DNA from: Chitinophaga pinensis
GTDB lineage: Bacteria; Bacteroidota; Bacteroidia; Chitinophagales; Chitinophagaceae
Direction of reading: 5' to 3'
Length of the DNA stretch: 64,000 bases
NCBI GenBank assembly: GCA_945876095.1
Contig: CAMCMP010000019.1
Span: forward strand, 1 to 64,000
Shown: piece after piece, positions 19,599 through 26,665 of the stretch
Numbering within the stretch: the stretch's first letter is position 1
Layout: each line of letters opens with the position of its first letter
Position numbers and translations under genes: made by a program
Notes under the pieces: generated by a model
The model's input: only the letters and a program-made list of their open reading frames with translations
Told to the model about the DNA's origin: nothing
The model's database searches: none

Positions 19599-20488
19599 TG
19601 AAAAGTATTTTCATTACTGGATCAACAGGATTTGTTGGAAGTAATATAATCCAATATTTTAATCCAGAATTCGAATTTTATATTTTCTCAAAGAGTGAAG
19701 AAATTAACATTAACCAAGAAGTAGTTCTGCATTTAGCGGGCAAAGCACATGATCTCAAAAATGCTAGTAGTGTCCAAGAGTATTACGATGTTAATACCGA
19801 ATTAACTAAGGAAGTATTTAATAATTTCCTTCAATCAGACGCCAAAGTATTTATAACCTTAAGTTCGGTTAAGGCAGCTGCAGATGAATTAAATGAAGAA
19901 TTGACAGAAGAGTTTTTCCCTAACCCTATTACACACTATGGAAAAAGCAAATTACTTGCTGAGCAATATATTTTAAGCAAAATAATTCCAGAAGGAAAAA
20001 GGGTTTATATTTTAAGACCATGTATGATTCATGGACCTGGAAATAAAGGGAATCTTAATTTGTTGTATAATATCGTAAGTAAAGGTTTACCATGGCCACT
20101 GGGTAGATTTGAGAATAAAAGATCTTTTTGTAGTATTAATAACCTTTGTTTTATTATTAATGATTTAATTCAAAATGATCAAATACCATCAGGTATTTAT
20201 AATATTGCAGATGATGATCCTCTATCTACAAATGAACTTATCAAATTGATTTCTGAATGTCAGAATAAAAATTACAATATTTGGAATGTGCCTAAATTTC
20301 TTATCAATACATTTGCTAAAATAGGGGATATTTTAAAATTGCCGTTTAATTCCGAAAGACTTGTAAAACTTACAGAAACTTATATTGTAAGTAATAGTAA
20401 AATTAAAAATACTATCAATAAACCATTACCACTTTCATCAAGAGATGGTTTAAAAACGACCTTAAATTCATTTAAAATCGATGCTTAA
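19598..20488 (+). CDS. SDR sugar 4-ketoreductase/epimerase (WbpV-like)
   Basis: This NAD(P)-dependent extended SDR of 296 residues has GSTGFVGS at residues 7-14 and YGKSK near 113-117 as the catalytic Tyr-Lys pair. It lacks the longer C-terminus of typical UDP-galactose epimerases. An SDR fused in tandem with a small phosphoglycosyl transferase is the arrangement of WbpV-WbpL and related systems, where the SDR reduces UDP-4-keto-6-deoxy-GlcNAc to UDP-QuiNAc or UDP-FucNAc. Start GTG overlaps the preceding stop by one base, and the 3' end overlaps the PGT gene by 8 bp. Confidence 0.72.
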   Translation: MKSIFITGSTGFVGSNIIQYFNPEFEFYIFSKSEEININQEVVLHLAGKAHDLKNASSVQEYYDVNTELTKEVFNNFLQSDAKVFITLSSVKAAADELNEELTEEFFPNPITHYGKSKLLAEQYILSKIIPEGKRVYILRPCMIHGPGNKGNLNLLYNIVSKGLPWPLGRFENKRSFCSINNLCFIINDLIQNDQIPSGIYNIADDDPLSTNELIKLISECQNKNYNIWNVPKFLINTFAKIGDILKLPFNSERLVKLTETYIVSNSKIKNTINKPLPLSSRDGLKTTLNSFKIDA

Positions 20489-21032
20489 CAGAATTTTTGC
20501 TTTTATTCTCATTATTATCCTTTCCCCATTATTTATTTTAGTTACACTTATTATTTTAATTGAAGATGGCTTCCCAGTATTATTTTACCAAAAACGTATT
20601 GGTAAAAACCTCACTTTCTTCAAAATCTATAAGTTTCGTAGCATGAAGAAAAATACGCCCAATGTTCCTACACACCTTCTTGTTAATCCTGAAAGATATT
20701 TACTTCAAATAGGTAACTTCATTAGAAAAACTAGTTTGGATGAACTACCCAACCTTATTAATATTGTAAAAGGAGAAATGGTATTTATTGGTCCTCGACC
20801 AGCTTTATATAATCAAGATGATTTAATGTCCTTGCGTGTTGCTAAAGGAGTAGATAAATTAAAACCAGGTATTACTGGCTGGGCTCAAATTAATGGAAGA
20901 GATGATATTTCAATTGAAAAGAAAGTGGAGTTGGAGGAAGAGTATCTATATAAAAAATCTTTATTGTTTGATGTAGAAATAATCATAAAAACATTTACGA
21001 ATGTTTTATTCAGTAAAGGGGTGAGTCACTAG
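20481..21032 (+). CDS. small initiating phosphoglycosyl transferase (bacterial sugar transferase)
   Basis: This monotopic membrane phosphoglycosyl transferase of 183 residues starts glycan assembly by moving a sugar-1-phosphate to undecaprenyl phosphate. One N-terminal re-entrant hydrophobic segment (about 5-27) precedes the catalytic domain. The domain has YKFRSMK at 50-56, the DE dyad at D87-E88 in SLDELPNL, GPRP at 104-107, and GITGWAQINGR at 130-140. The length matches PglC/WbpL-short enzymes rather than the WcaJ type at 35069. The partner SDR suggests an N-acetylated 6-deoxy sugar as first residue. It converges on the ydcF-like gene with a 4-bp overlap. Confidence 0.87.
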   Translation: MLNRIFAFILIIILSPLFILVTLIILIEDGFPVLFYQKRIGKNLTFFKIYKFRSMKKNTPNVPTHLLVNPERYLLQIGNFIRKTSLDELPNLINIVKGEMVFIGPRPALYNQDDLMSLRVAKGVDKLKPGITGWAQINGRDDISIEKKVELEEEYLYKKSLLFDVEIIIKTFTNVLFSKGVSH

Positions 21033-21769
21033 CCTTTAATTAAGTAGAAAAGCCTGCCTATAATTTCTCTAATTCCTGTTTCGGTTAATTCTAAATTTCC
21101 TGCACTCGGAAGAAAATCCATAATGCCAACACTCTTATTCAAACTCGTTTTATAATCTACTTTATAAGGAATAACTTCAAATCCTTGTTTCTCAAAGAGC
21201 TTCCTTGCTCTGCTCATATGAAAAGCCGACGTTACAAGAATTATCTTTTTACTTGGGCTTATTAGTTCTTTTACAGCCACTGCCTCTTCTGCTGTATTTT
21301 CCACATCTTTAGTAACCAATATCTTTTCCGCTAGTATGCCATTTGAAATTGCATATTCCTTCAAAACTTGACCTTCCGTTTTCTTTGCGTTATCCCATGG
21401 CATTTTGCCACCAGTAAATACTATCTTTTTAGCCTTTCCTGACTTAAATAAAGCAATCCCTCCAAAAAACCTATCTGGGTCTCCCCATTCTATATAGGTT
21501 AAATCTCCAATTTCATTTATCCCCAACATTCCACTGAGTACTACAATTGCATCTGCACTATCTATTGCGCTAATCGGTTTTCTATATTCACTACCTTCAA
21601 CTAGTTTAAAGAGGTTGTTAGAAAATATAGGGGTGGACATTGTGTATAATAAACCTATTGCTATATAAATGAGCTTTTTCTTGTTTTTTATTAATCCTAT
21701 TAGGATTAATATTATCACTAGCATGATGGGTAAAACAAATGAGGGTAGTATTTTGTGTAGATAGATCAT
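21029..21769 (-). CDS. YdcF family (DUF218) envelope protein
   Basis: This 246-residue protein with two N-terminal membrane segments (about 10-45) carries a DUF218/YdcF domain. It includes DAIVVLSGML, a VFTGGKMPW strand, and the ENTAEEAVAVKE and TSAFHMSRARKLFE motifs of the ElyC/SanA/YdcF superfamily. These proteins are linked with envelope integrity and undecaprenyl-linked carbohydrate metabolism, but the reaction is not settled. It lies on the opposite strand from the polysaccharide cluster, sharing only its last 4 bases with the PGT gene, and has its own upstream region. Confidence 0.8.
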   Translation of the reverse strand: MIYLHKILPSFVLPIMLVIILILIGLIKNKKKLIYIAIGLLYTMSTPIFSNNLFKLVEGSEYRKPISAIDSADAIVVLSGMLGINEIGDLTYIEWGDPDRFFGGIALFKSGKAKKIVFTGGKMPWDNAKKTEGQVLKEYAISNGILAEKILVTKDVENTAEEAVAVKELISPSKKIILVTSAFHMSRARKLFEKQGFEVIPYKVDYKTSLNKSVGIMDFLPSAGNLELTETGIREIIGRLFYLIKG

Positions 21770-21811
21770 TATTAATTAGGTGTAATTGAGATTAATACAT
21801 TCTCAGCTCCA

Positions 21812-21855
21812 TATTCCGTTTCAAAGTTACCCATTATTCCGCTGAATGTTACCCA
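21812..21855 (+). repeat. two 21-22-bp direct repeats, possible relic of an IS end
   Basis: Two adjacent units, TATTCCG followed by a short variable stretch and ending GTTACCCA, lie at 21812-21833 and 21835-21855. Multiple terminal repeats of this kind are known for IS21-family elements, so this may be a fragment of an insertion sequence end. No istA/istB-like gene is nearby. The identity of the element is an inference. Confidence 0.4.
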
Positions 21856-21949
21856 CCCAGACAGTGTTTAAATTGGATTAAAAAAAGGAGAGGATTTATT
21901 AAAATTCCGAGTTATCCATTTATCTTATAACTTTATTGAAATTTTAATT

Positions 21950-23152
21950 ATGTACGATATAGTTATAGTTGGAGGAGGTATTGTAGGTCTAGCAACAGGA
22001 TTGAAAATCCTTCATTCTAGACCAGATTTAAAGATTGCAATTTTAGAAAAAGAGAATGAACTCGCAAAACATCAAACTGCTAATAATTCAGGTGTTATCC
22101 ATTCTGGTTTGTATTATAAGCCAGGATCTCTAAAAGCCACAAATTGTATCAATGGATATCATGAGTTAATTCAGTTCTGTAAGGAAGAAGATATCCCATT
22201 TGAAATAACTGGTAAGGTAGTAGTAGCTACTCGTAAAGATCAATTGCATATTTTAGATACATTGCTAGAAAGGGGACTTCAGAACGGCTTAAATGGCACT
22301 AGAAAAATTAGCCTTGAAGAACTTAAGGAATATGAGCCATATTGTGCAGGGGTTGGTGCAATTCACGTGCCTCAAACTGGCATTGTAGACTATTTAAAAG
22401 TGGCTTTGGCGTATGTTCTAAAAATTCAAAAAATGGGTGGAGAAATTTTTACAGAACATAAAGTTTTAAAAATAGAACAGAAAGATTCGCTCAACCATAT
22501 AGAAACATCAAAAAATTCATTCAAAGCTAAGTTGGTTATAAACTGTGCCGGATTATATTCTGATAAGGTGGCAAGACTAAGTGACCAATCAATTGATGAT
22601 GTTAAAATCATCCCTTTTAGAGGGGAGTATTATAAAATAAAAAAGGAAAGAGAATACCTAGTTAAAAACTTAATTTATCCTGTCCCTGATCCTAACTTCC
22701 CTTTTTTAGGTGTGCACTTTACAAGAATGAAAAAAGGTGGAGTTGAAGCTGGTCCAAACGCGGTACTTGCATTTAAAAGAGAAGGTTATAAAAAGTCACA
22801 AATTAACCTTGCTGAATTAGCAGAAACTTTGGCTTGGCCTGGTTTCCAAAAAGTGGTTGGAAAATATTGGAAAACAGGGTTTGGTGAATTTTACAGATCT
22901 TTTTCAAAATCAGCTTTCACTAAAGCATTACAAGAACTAATTCCCGAAATCACAGAATCTGATCTTATTGAAGGTGGCTCTGGAGTTAGAGCTCAGGCTT
23001 GTGACCGAACTGGGGGCTTACTAGATGATTTTGAGATTAGAGAATCTAAATTTGCTATCAATATACTAAATGCCCCTTCCCCTGCAGCCACAAGTTCACT
23101 ATCTATTGGTAATACGGTTTCTGATATGGTCTTAAAAAGATTCACATCTTAA
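21950..23152 (+). CDS. lhgO: L-2-hydroxyglutarate oxidase
   Basis: This FAD-dependent DAO-fold oxidoreductase of 400 residues matches LhgO, which oxidises L-2-hydroxyglutarate to 2-oxoglutarate. The dinucleotide motif GGGIVGLATG is at 8-17. NNSGVIHSGLYYKPGSLKA near 46 is the family's flavin and substrate stretch, and GSGVRAQACD plus NAPSPAATSSLSIG mark the C-terminal end. Members typically have about 395-405 residues. It is a metabolic housekeeping gene placed between polysaccharide genes, with no obvious link to them. Confidence 0.88.
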   Translation: MYDIVIVGGGIVGLATGLKILHSRPDLKIAILEKENELAKHQTANNSGVIHSGLYYKPGSLKATNCINGYHELIQFCKEEDIPFEITGKVVVATRKDQLHILDTLLERGLQNGLNGTRKISLEELKEYEPYCAGVGAIHVPQTGIVDYLKVALAYVLKIQKMGGEIFTEHKVLKIEQKDSLNHIETSKNSFKAKLVINCAGLYSDKVARLSDQSIDDVKIIPFRGEYYKIKKEREYLVKNLIYPVPDPNFPFLGVHFTRMKKGGVEAGPNAVLAFKREGYKKSQINLAELAETLAWPGFQKVVGKYWKTGFGEFYRSFSKSAFTKALQELIPEITESDLIEGGSGVRAQACDRTGGLLDDFEIRESKFAINILNAPSPAATSSLSIGNTVSDMVLKRFTS

Positions 23153-23343
23153 TTTAAATCAACAAAATGATTCACATCTTTTATTACAGATATTTTTTAA
23201 GGGTTATGCTAGTATGAAATTGAGAATAAATACCTGATATTCATAGTATTTATCATTCTACTTTAGTTGTTTGATAAGTATTTCGATAAAAACCAACTTT
23301 ATTTTGCCTTTAAATTTCTAAGTAGCATATTATAAAACTTTTG

Positions 23344-23410
23344 GTTATGATTTTTTTAGCAGAATATTTTATATCTACCTAAAAATGGCGATATTAAAAA
23401 AAATCATAAC
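23344..23410. repeat. 14-bp perfect inverted repeat upstream of the WbpM-like gene
   Basis: The arms GTTATGATTTTTTT (23344-23357) and AAAAAAATCATAAC (23397-23410) are exact reverse complements separated by 39 bases. They end 24 bases before the next start codon. A leader hairpin or protein-binding site are both possible. No function is established. Confidence 0.55.
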
Positions 23411-23434
23411 TTTAACGCTCATAAAGTACCCTAC

Positions 23435-25429
23435 ATGTTTACACGCCTAAAAATTGTACCCCGCTGGATAATTTTTTTACTGGATTTGATTTTTTGTGCC
23501 TTCTCTCTATTTATAGCCTATATTATTAGTTTTAATTTTGAGTTGAATCACCTTGAAATAAAAGAGATGATTGCCAATTCAATCATCTTTCTATTGGTAA
23601 ACTCAGTCACATTTTATCTTCTTAAAACTTATTCCGGCATTATCCGCTATACAAGTGCTCAGGATATGCTCCATGTGTTATTAGCTATTTCATTGAGTAA
23701 TATCAGTTTTTTTCTGATAAAATTGCTCCTGTATAATTTCGGTAGTCCAGTTGCTATCAATTCCTCCGTTTTAGTGATCAATGGCCTTTGCTGTTTTTTG
23801 ATTCTGATTACCTACCGGGTGATGGTCAAAAATTTCTTTTTGTACATTAAAAATATTAACACTGAAAAAAGAAGGGTAATCATCTATGGGGCTGGCGAAA
23901 TAGGCATTGCTGCAAAAAGAACGCTTGAGCACGACCCTAAAGTTTCTATGCAATTGGTTGCTTTTATCGATGATGACCAACGCAAGGTGAATAAAGTAAT
24001 TGATGGAATAAAAATTTATGCAGCGAGCGAATTAGAGTGGCTAATTACAGGTGATCATATCGATGATATCATTATAGCTAGCATGGGTATTCCTCCTGAA
24101 AAAAAGGAAGTAGTAGTAGATCTTTGCCTACAACGAAATATTAAAGTGCTAACGCTGCCGCCTATAGAAACCTGGATCAATGGACAGATTAATTCAAAAC
24201 AAATTAAAGAAATTAATATCGAGGACCTGTTAGAACGCTTGCCCATTCAAATAAATAATGATGCAATCAACCAACAGTTGATAGGGAAAAGAATATTGGT
24301 AACAGGTGCAGCTGGATCTATCGGCAGCGAAATTGTTAGACAATTGATAAAGTTTTTTCCTCAAATGATTATACTATGTGATCAGGCAGAAACTCCATTA
24401 TATGAAATACACATGGAGCTGATGGAAGCAAATCCAAACCGAACTTTTCATGCATTTATCGGTGATGTGAGAGATGATGCTCGAATGGAACAGCTTTTCA
24501 AAACCTTTAAACCTCATTATGTATACCATGCCGCTGCCTACAAGCATGTGCCCTTAATGGAACATAGTCCTGCCGAGGGAGTAAGAACCAACGTGTTAGG
24601 AACAAAAATTATTGCCGACTTAGCGGTTAAATACGGAGTTGAAAAATTTGTTATGATCTCTACCGATAAGGCGGTAAATCCTACCAATGTAATGGGTGCT
24701 ACCAAGCGAATTGCTGAGATCTATGTTCAATCTCTTTTTCACTACCAATATCAAAAAAATCTTCAAAATTTTGAAGAACTAGCCACTTCTGTACAAAAAT
24801 CGACAGATACTAAATTTGTTACTACCCGCTTCGGAAATGTACTTGGATCCAATGGTTCGGTGATACCTCGTTTTAGGGCTCAGATTGAAAGAGGTGGTCC
24901 AATTACAGTAACTCACCCCGAGATAACTCGTTTTTTTATGACTATTCCCGAGGCTTGTCGCTTGGTATTGGAAGCAGGCTCAATGGGTGAAGGGGGAGAA
25001 ATTTTTATTTTTGATATGGGCAAAAGCGTGCGTATAGTTGAATTGGCTAAAAAAATGATTCGCCTATCTGGACTCATACCTAATCAGGATATTGCGATTG
25101 AATTTAGCGGTTTGCGTCCTGGAGAAAAGCTGTATGAAGAGCTATTGAATGATAAAGAATTGGCAGCGCCTACCCACCACGAGAAAATAATGGTAGCCAA
25201 AGTACGCGAGTATTCATTTATGAAAGTGAAAGAGATGATCGATGAATTAATCCACTTAAGCAGTGGTTTCAATGATCGCCAGGTAGTTATCAAAATGAAG
25301 CAGCTGGTACCGGAGTTTAAGAGCAACAACTCTATTTACGAGGAACTAGACAATAGCCAAAATGGAAAGCTAAATGTGAAGCAAGATGGGAAATTGGTTG
25401 ATAAAGATCCTGCGGAGCGATTGTATTAA
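23435..25429 (+). CDS. WbpM/CapD-type membrane UDP-GlcNAc 4,6-dehydratase
   Basis: This large form of the polysaccharide nucleotide-sugar dehydratase has 664 residues. Four N-terminal membrane helices (about 10-125) precede a Rossmann-like domain (GAGEIG near 151). The catalytic SDR domain has GAAGSIGSE near 290, HAAAYKHVPLMEHSP near 370, STDKAVN near 409 and ATKR near 421. Such enzymes (WbpM, PglF) make UDP-4-keto-6-deoxy-GlcNAc at the inner membrane. It could supply the WbpV-like reductase at 19598. The C-terminal 50 residues are low in conservation and charged. Confidence 0.87.
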   Translation: MFTRLKIVPRWIIFLLDLIFCAFSLFIAYIISFNFELNHLEIKEMIANSIIFLLVNSVTFYLLKTYSGIIRYTSAQDMLHVLLAISLSNISFFLIKLLLYNFGSPVAINSSVLVINGLCCFLILITYRVMVKNFFLYIKNINTEKRRVIIYGAGEIGIAAKRTLEHDPKVSMQLVAFIDDDQRKVNKVIDGIKIYAASELEWLITGDHIDDIIIASMGIPPEKKEVVVDLCLQRNIKVLTLPPIETWINGQINSKQIKEINIEDLLERLPIQINNDAINQQLIGKRILVTGAAGSIGSEIVRQLIKFFPQMIILCDQAETPLYEIHMELMEANPNRTFHAFIGDVRDDARMEQLFKTFKPHYVYHAAAYKHVPLMEHSPAEGVRTNVLGTKIIADLAVKYGVEKFVMISTDKAVNPTNVMGATKRIAEIYVQSLFHYQYQKNLQNFEELATSVQKSTDTKFVTTRFGNVLGSNGSVIPRFRAQIERGGPITVTHPEITRFFMTIPEACRLVLEAGSMGEGGEIFIFDMGKSVRIVELAKKMIRLSGLIPNQDIAIEFSGLRPGEKLYEELLNDKELAAPTHHEKIMVAKVREYSFMKVKEMIDELIHLSSGFNDRQVVIKMKQLVPEFKSNNSIYEELDNSQNGKLNVKQDGKLVDKDPAERLY

Positions 25430-25601
25430 TTCAATTTTTTTTAAAATAGTTTGGTAGTAGTAAAATGGATTTTCTTAATTGATAGATTTAATTATTCTAA
25501 ATTTATAATTCTCTTTTCCTATTCACAATTGACCATTCACCATTCACCATTCACCATTCCACCCTTCACCTTATTCGTTCTTTCTTTTAATTAAATATGT
25601 T
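25430..25601. other. gene-free stretch with a 7-bp tandem repeat
   Basis: No supported gene lies here. It is AT-rich, and 25532-25559 holds four perfect copies of ACCATTC. A related ACCATTCC occurs at 26248-26255 and ACCATTG/ACCCATTG variants near 26600, so the motif recurs in this intergenic zone. The 18 bases at 25571-25588 recur inverted at 26568-26585. Confidence 0.6.
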
Positions 25602-25737
25602 TCGCCTCCACAGCCGGCGGGCTGCGTAACTGCAACGCCGCTGCTTTTGCTTCTTTTCTAAAATTTGCTGCGCCATTTTAGAAATCCCGACTCCGTCGGG
25701 ACCGAACCAAAAGAGGCGGCTTATGCAATTACTGGTG
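25602..25737 (-). repeat. structured intergenic repeat, copy 1
   Basis: This element of about 136 bp is repeated in inverted orientation at 26336-26471. Within it are three hairpins: CAGCC/GGCTG at 25611-25624, TCTAAAAT/ATTTTAGA at 25657-25682, and TCCCGA/TCGGGA at 25685-25701. A distant closing pair, CGCCTC (25603-25608) with GAGGCG (25713-25718), encloses them. The element is far richer in G and C than its surroundings. No reading frame in it looks coding. Confidence 0.75.
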
Positions 25738-25986
25738 ATGATTCGAATCGGAAACTGCAAAGGGTCATTTTTTTTACCAAATTATTTAAAATAAACATTT
25801 GGGATAAGCAGTAAGATTTTGCAATCTAGATCTAATCGATATCTATTAGTAATTTTATAGAGCTTTCTTTTAAAGCTTCAAGATAAAATTCAACATTCGT
25901 TCATTACCCACTAAATAATTTAATTGTAAAAAATCAGTAATTTAGAGAAATGGTATAAATTTAATTCCACTTAAAATAAAATAGCA
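25738..25986. other. AT-rich gene-free stretch
   Basis: Between the repeat and the antitoxin-like gene I see no coding frame, hairpin terminator or recognisable promoter box. It would contain the promoter and leader of the downstream small gene, if that gene is expressed. Confidence 0.5.
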
Positions 25987-26190
25987 TTGACAATTCATCC
26001 CCAATATATTAAAGATGCCAATGGTAAAAGATCATTAGTAGTTATTCCTATTAGTGAGTTTGATAGAATAATGGAGGAGTTGGAGAGTATAGAAGATGTG
26101 AAATTATTTGATCAAGCAAAAAAGAAAAACGCTGCTAAAGGAATTCTCTTAGATGAATATATCCATCAGAGGGAAATTAATAATGTCTAA
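25987..26190 (+). CDS. antitoxin-like small protein (Phd/YefM or RelB type), orphan
   Basis: This 67-residue protein begins TIHPQYIKDANGKRSLVVIP, with the short two-strand and helix pattern of Phd/YefM-like antitoxins and related prevent-host-death proteins. ISEFDRIMEELE forms the amphipathic helix. A charged C-terminal tail could bind a toxin. No RelE/ParE-type toxin frame follows, although in intact modules the toxin gene normally overlaps or directly follows. The start is TTG at 25987. It sits inside two inverted structured repeats. The family assignment is by pattern only. Confidence 0.55.
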   Translation: MTIHPQYIKDANGKRSLVVIPISEFDRIMEELESIEDVKLFDQAKKKNAAKGILLDEYIHQREINNV

Positions 26191-26335
26191 ATATGGGTAG
26201 CTTATAACTATTCACTCAAGTCTATCGACTATAGTCCTTTCGCAATTCACCATTCCTTTTAAACCATTCATTCTACTTAAACTCAAACAATATAAAATTA
26301 TTGTTTTGGCCATTTTAGACTCTTTTCTGTATTAC
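26191..26335. other. gene-free stretch after the antitoxin-like gene
   Basis: No toxin gene or recognisable remnant of one is seen in any frame. An ACCATTCC motif at 26248-26255 echoes the tandem repeat at 25532-25559. Otherwise nothing is recognised before repeat copy 2. Confidence 0.5.
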
Positions 26336-26471
26336 CACCAGTAATTGCATAAGTCGCCTCTTTTGGTTCGGTTCCGACGGAGGAGGAATTGGTAAAATGG
26401 CGCAGCAAATTTTACCAAAGAAGCAAAAGTAGCGGCGTTGCAGTTACGCAGCCCGCCGGCTGTGGAGGCGA
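26336..26471 (+). repeat. structured intergenic repeat, copy 2
   Basis: This is the inverted partner of 25602-25737. The same folds are possible: the closing pair CGCCTC (26355-26360) with GAGGCG (26465-26470), the hairpin GGTAAAAT/ATTTTACC (26391-26416), and CAGCC/GGCTG near the end. Compared with copy 1, two outer base pairs of the 8-bp stem are changed on both sides so that pairing is kept. Confidence 0.75.
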
Positions 26472-26526
26472 AGAGTATGAAATGAAAAGAGATAAAGAAT
26501 AATAGAAAAATTAAACTCTTTCAAAT

Positions 26527-26585
26527 TTACGCAGCCCGCCGGCTGTGGAGGCGTAGCGTATGAGAAAAAAAGAAAGAACGAATAA
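26527..26585 (+). repeat. partial third copy of the structured repeat plus flank
   Basis: Bases 26527-26553 repeat the CAGCCCGCCGGCTG end of the element, with TGTGGAGGCG following. Bases 26568-26585 are an exact inverted copy of 25571-25588, which flanks copy 1. The rest of the element is missing here, so this is a fragment that lies just upstream of the Wzi-like gene promoter. Confidence 0.65.
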
Positions 26586-26605
26586 TGGCAATGGTCAATT
26601 ACCCA

Positions 26606-26635
26606 TTGACCATTGCCCCCAATCATTTACCTTTG
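26606..26635 (+). promoter_or_regulatory. Bacteroidota-type promoter of the wzi-like pair
   Basis: TTG at 26606-26608 and TACCTTTG at 26628-26635 are separated by 19 bases, an exact match to the -33 TTG and -7 TAnnTTTG arrangement of the Bacteroidota primary sigma factor. Transcription would start near 26642, about 24 bases before the ATG at 26666. Confidence 0.65.
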
Positions 26636-26665
26636 TAATATCAATACAGCAAGTGAACCGTAAGA

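Noticed and set aside
21950..23152. LhgO as part of the polysaccharide pathway
   Set aside because: The motifs fit L-2-hydroxyglutarate oxidase closely, and no sugar-related function is known for the family. Adjacency seems incidental.
23139..23182. 12-bp direct repeat GATTCACATCTT at the end of lhgO
   Set aside because: Short, AT-rich and overlapping the coding end. It could be a small slippage duplication, with no sign of a target-site duplication around an element.
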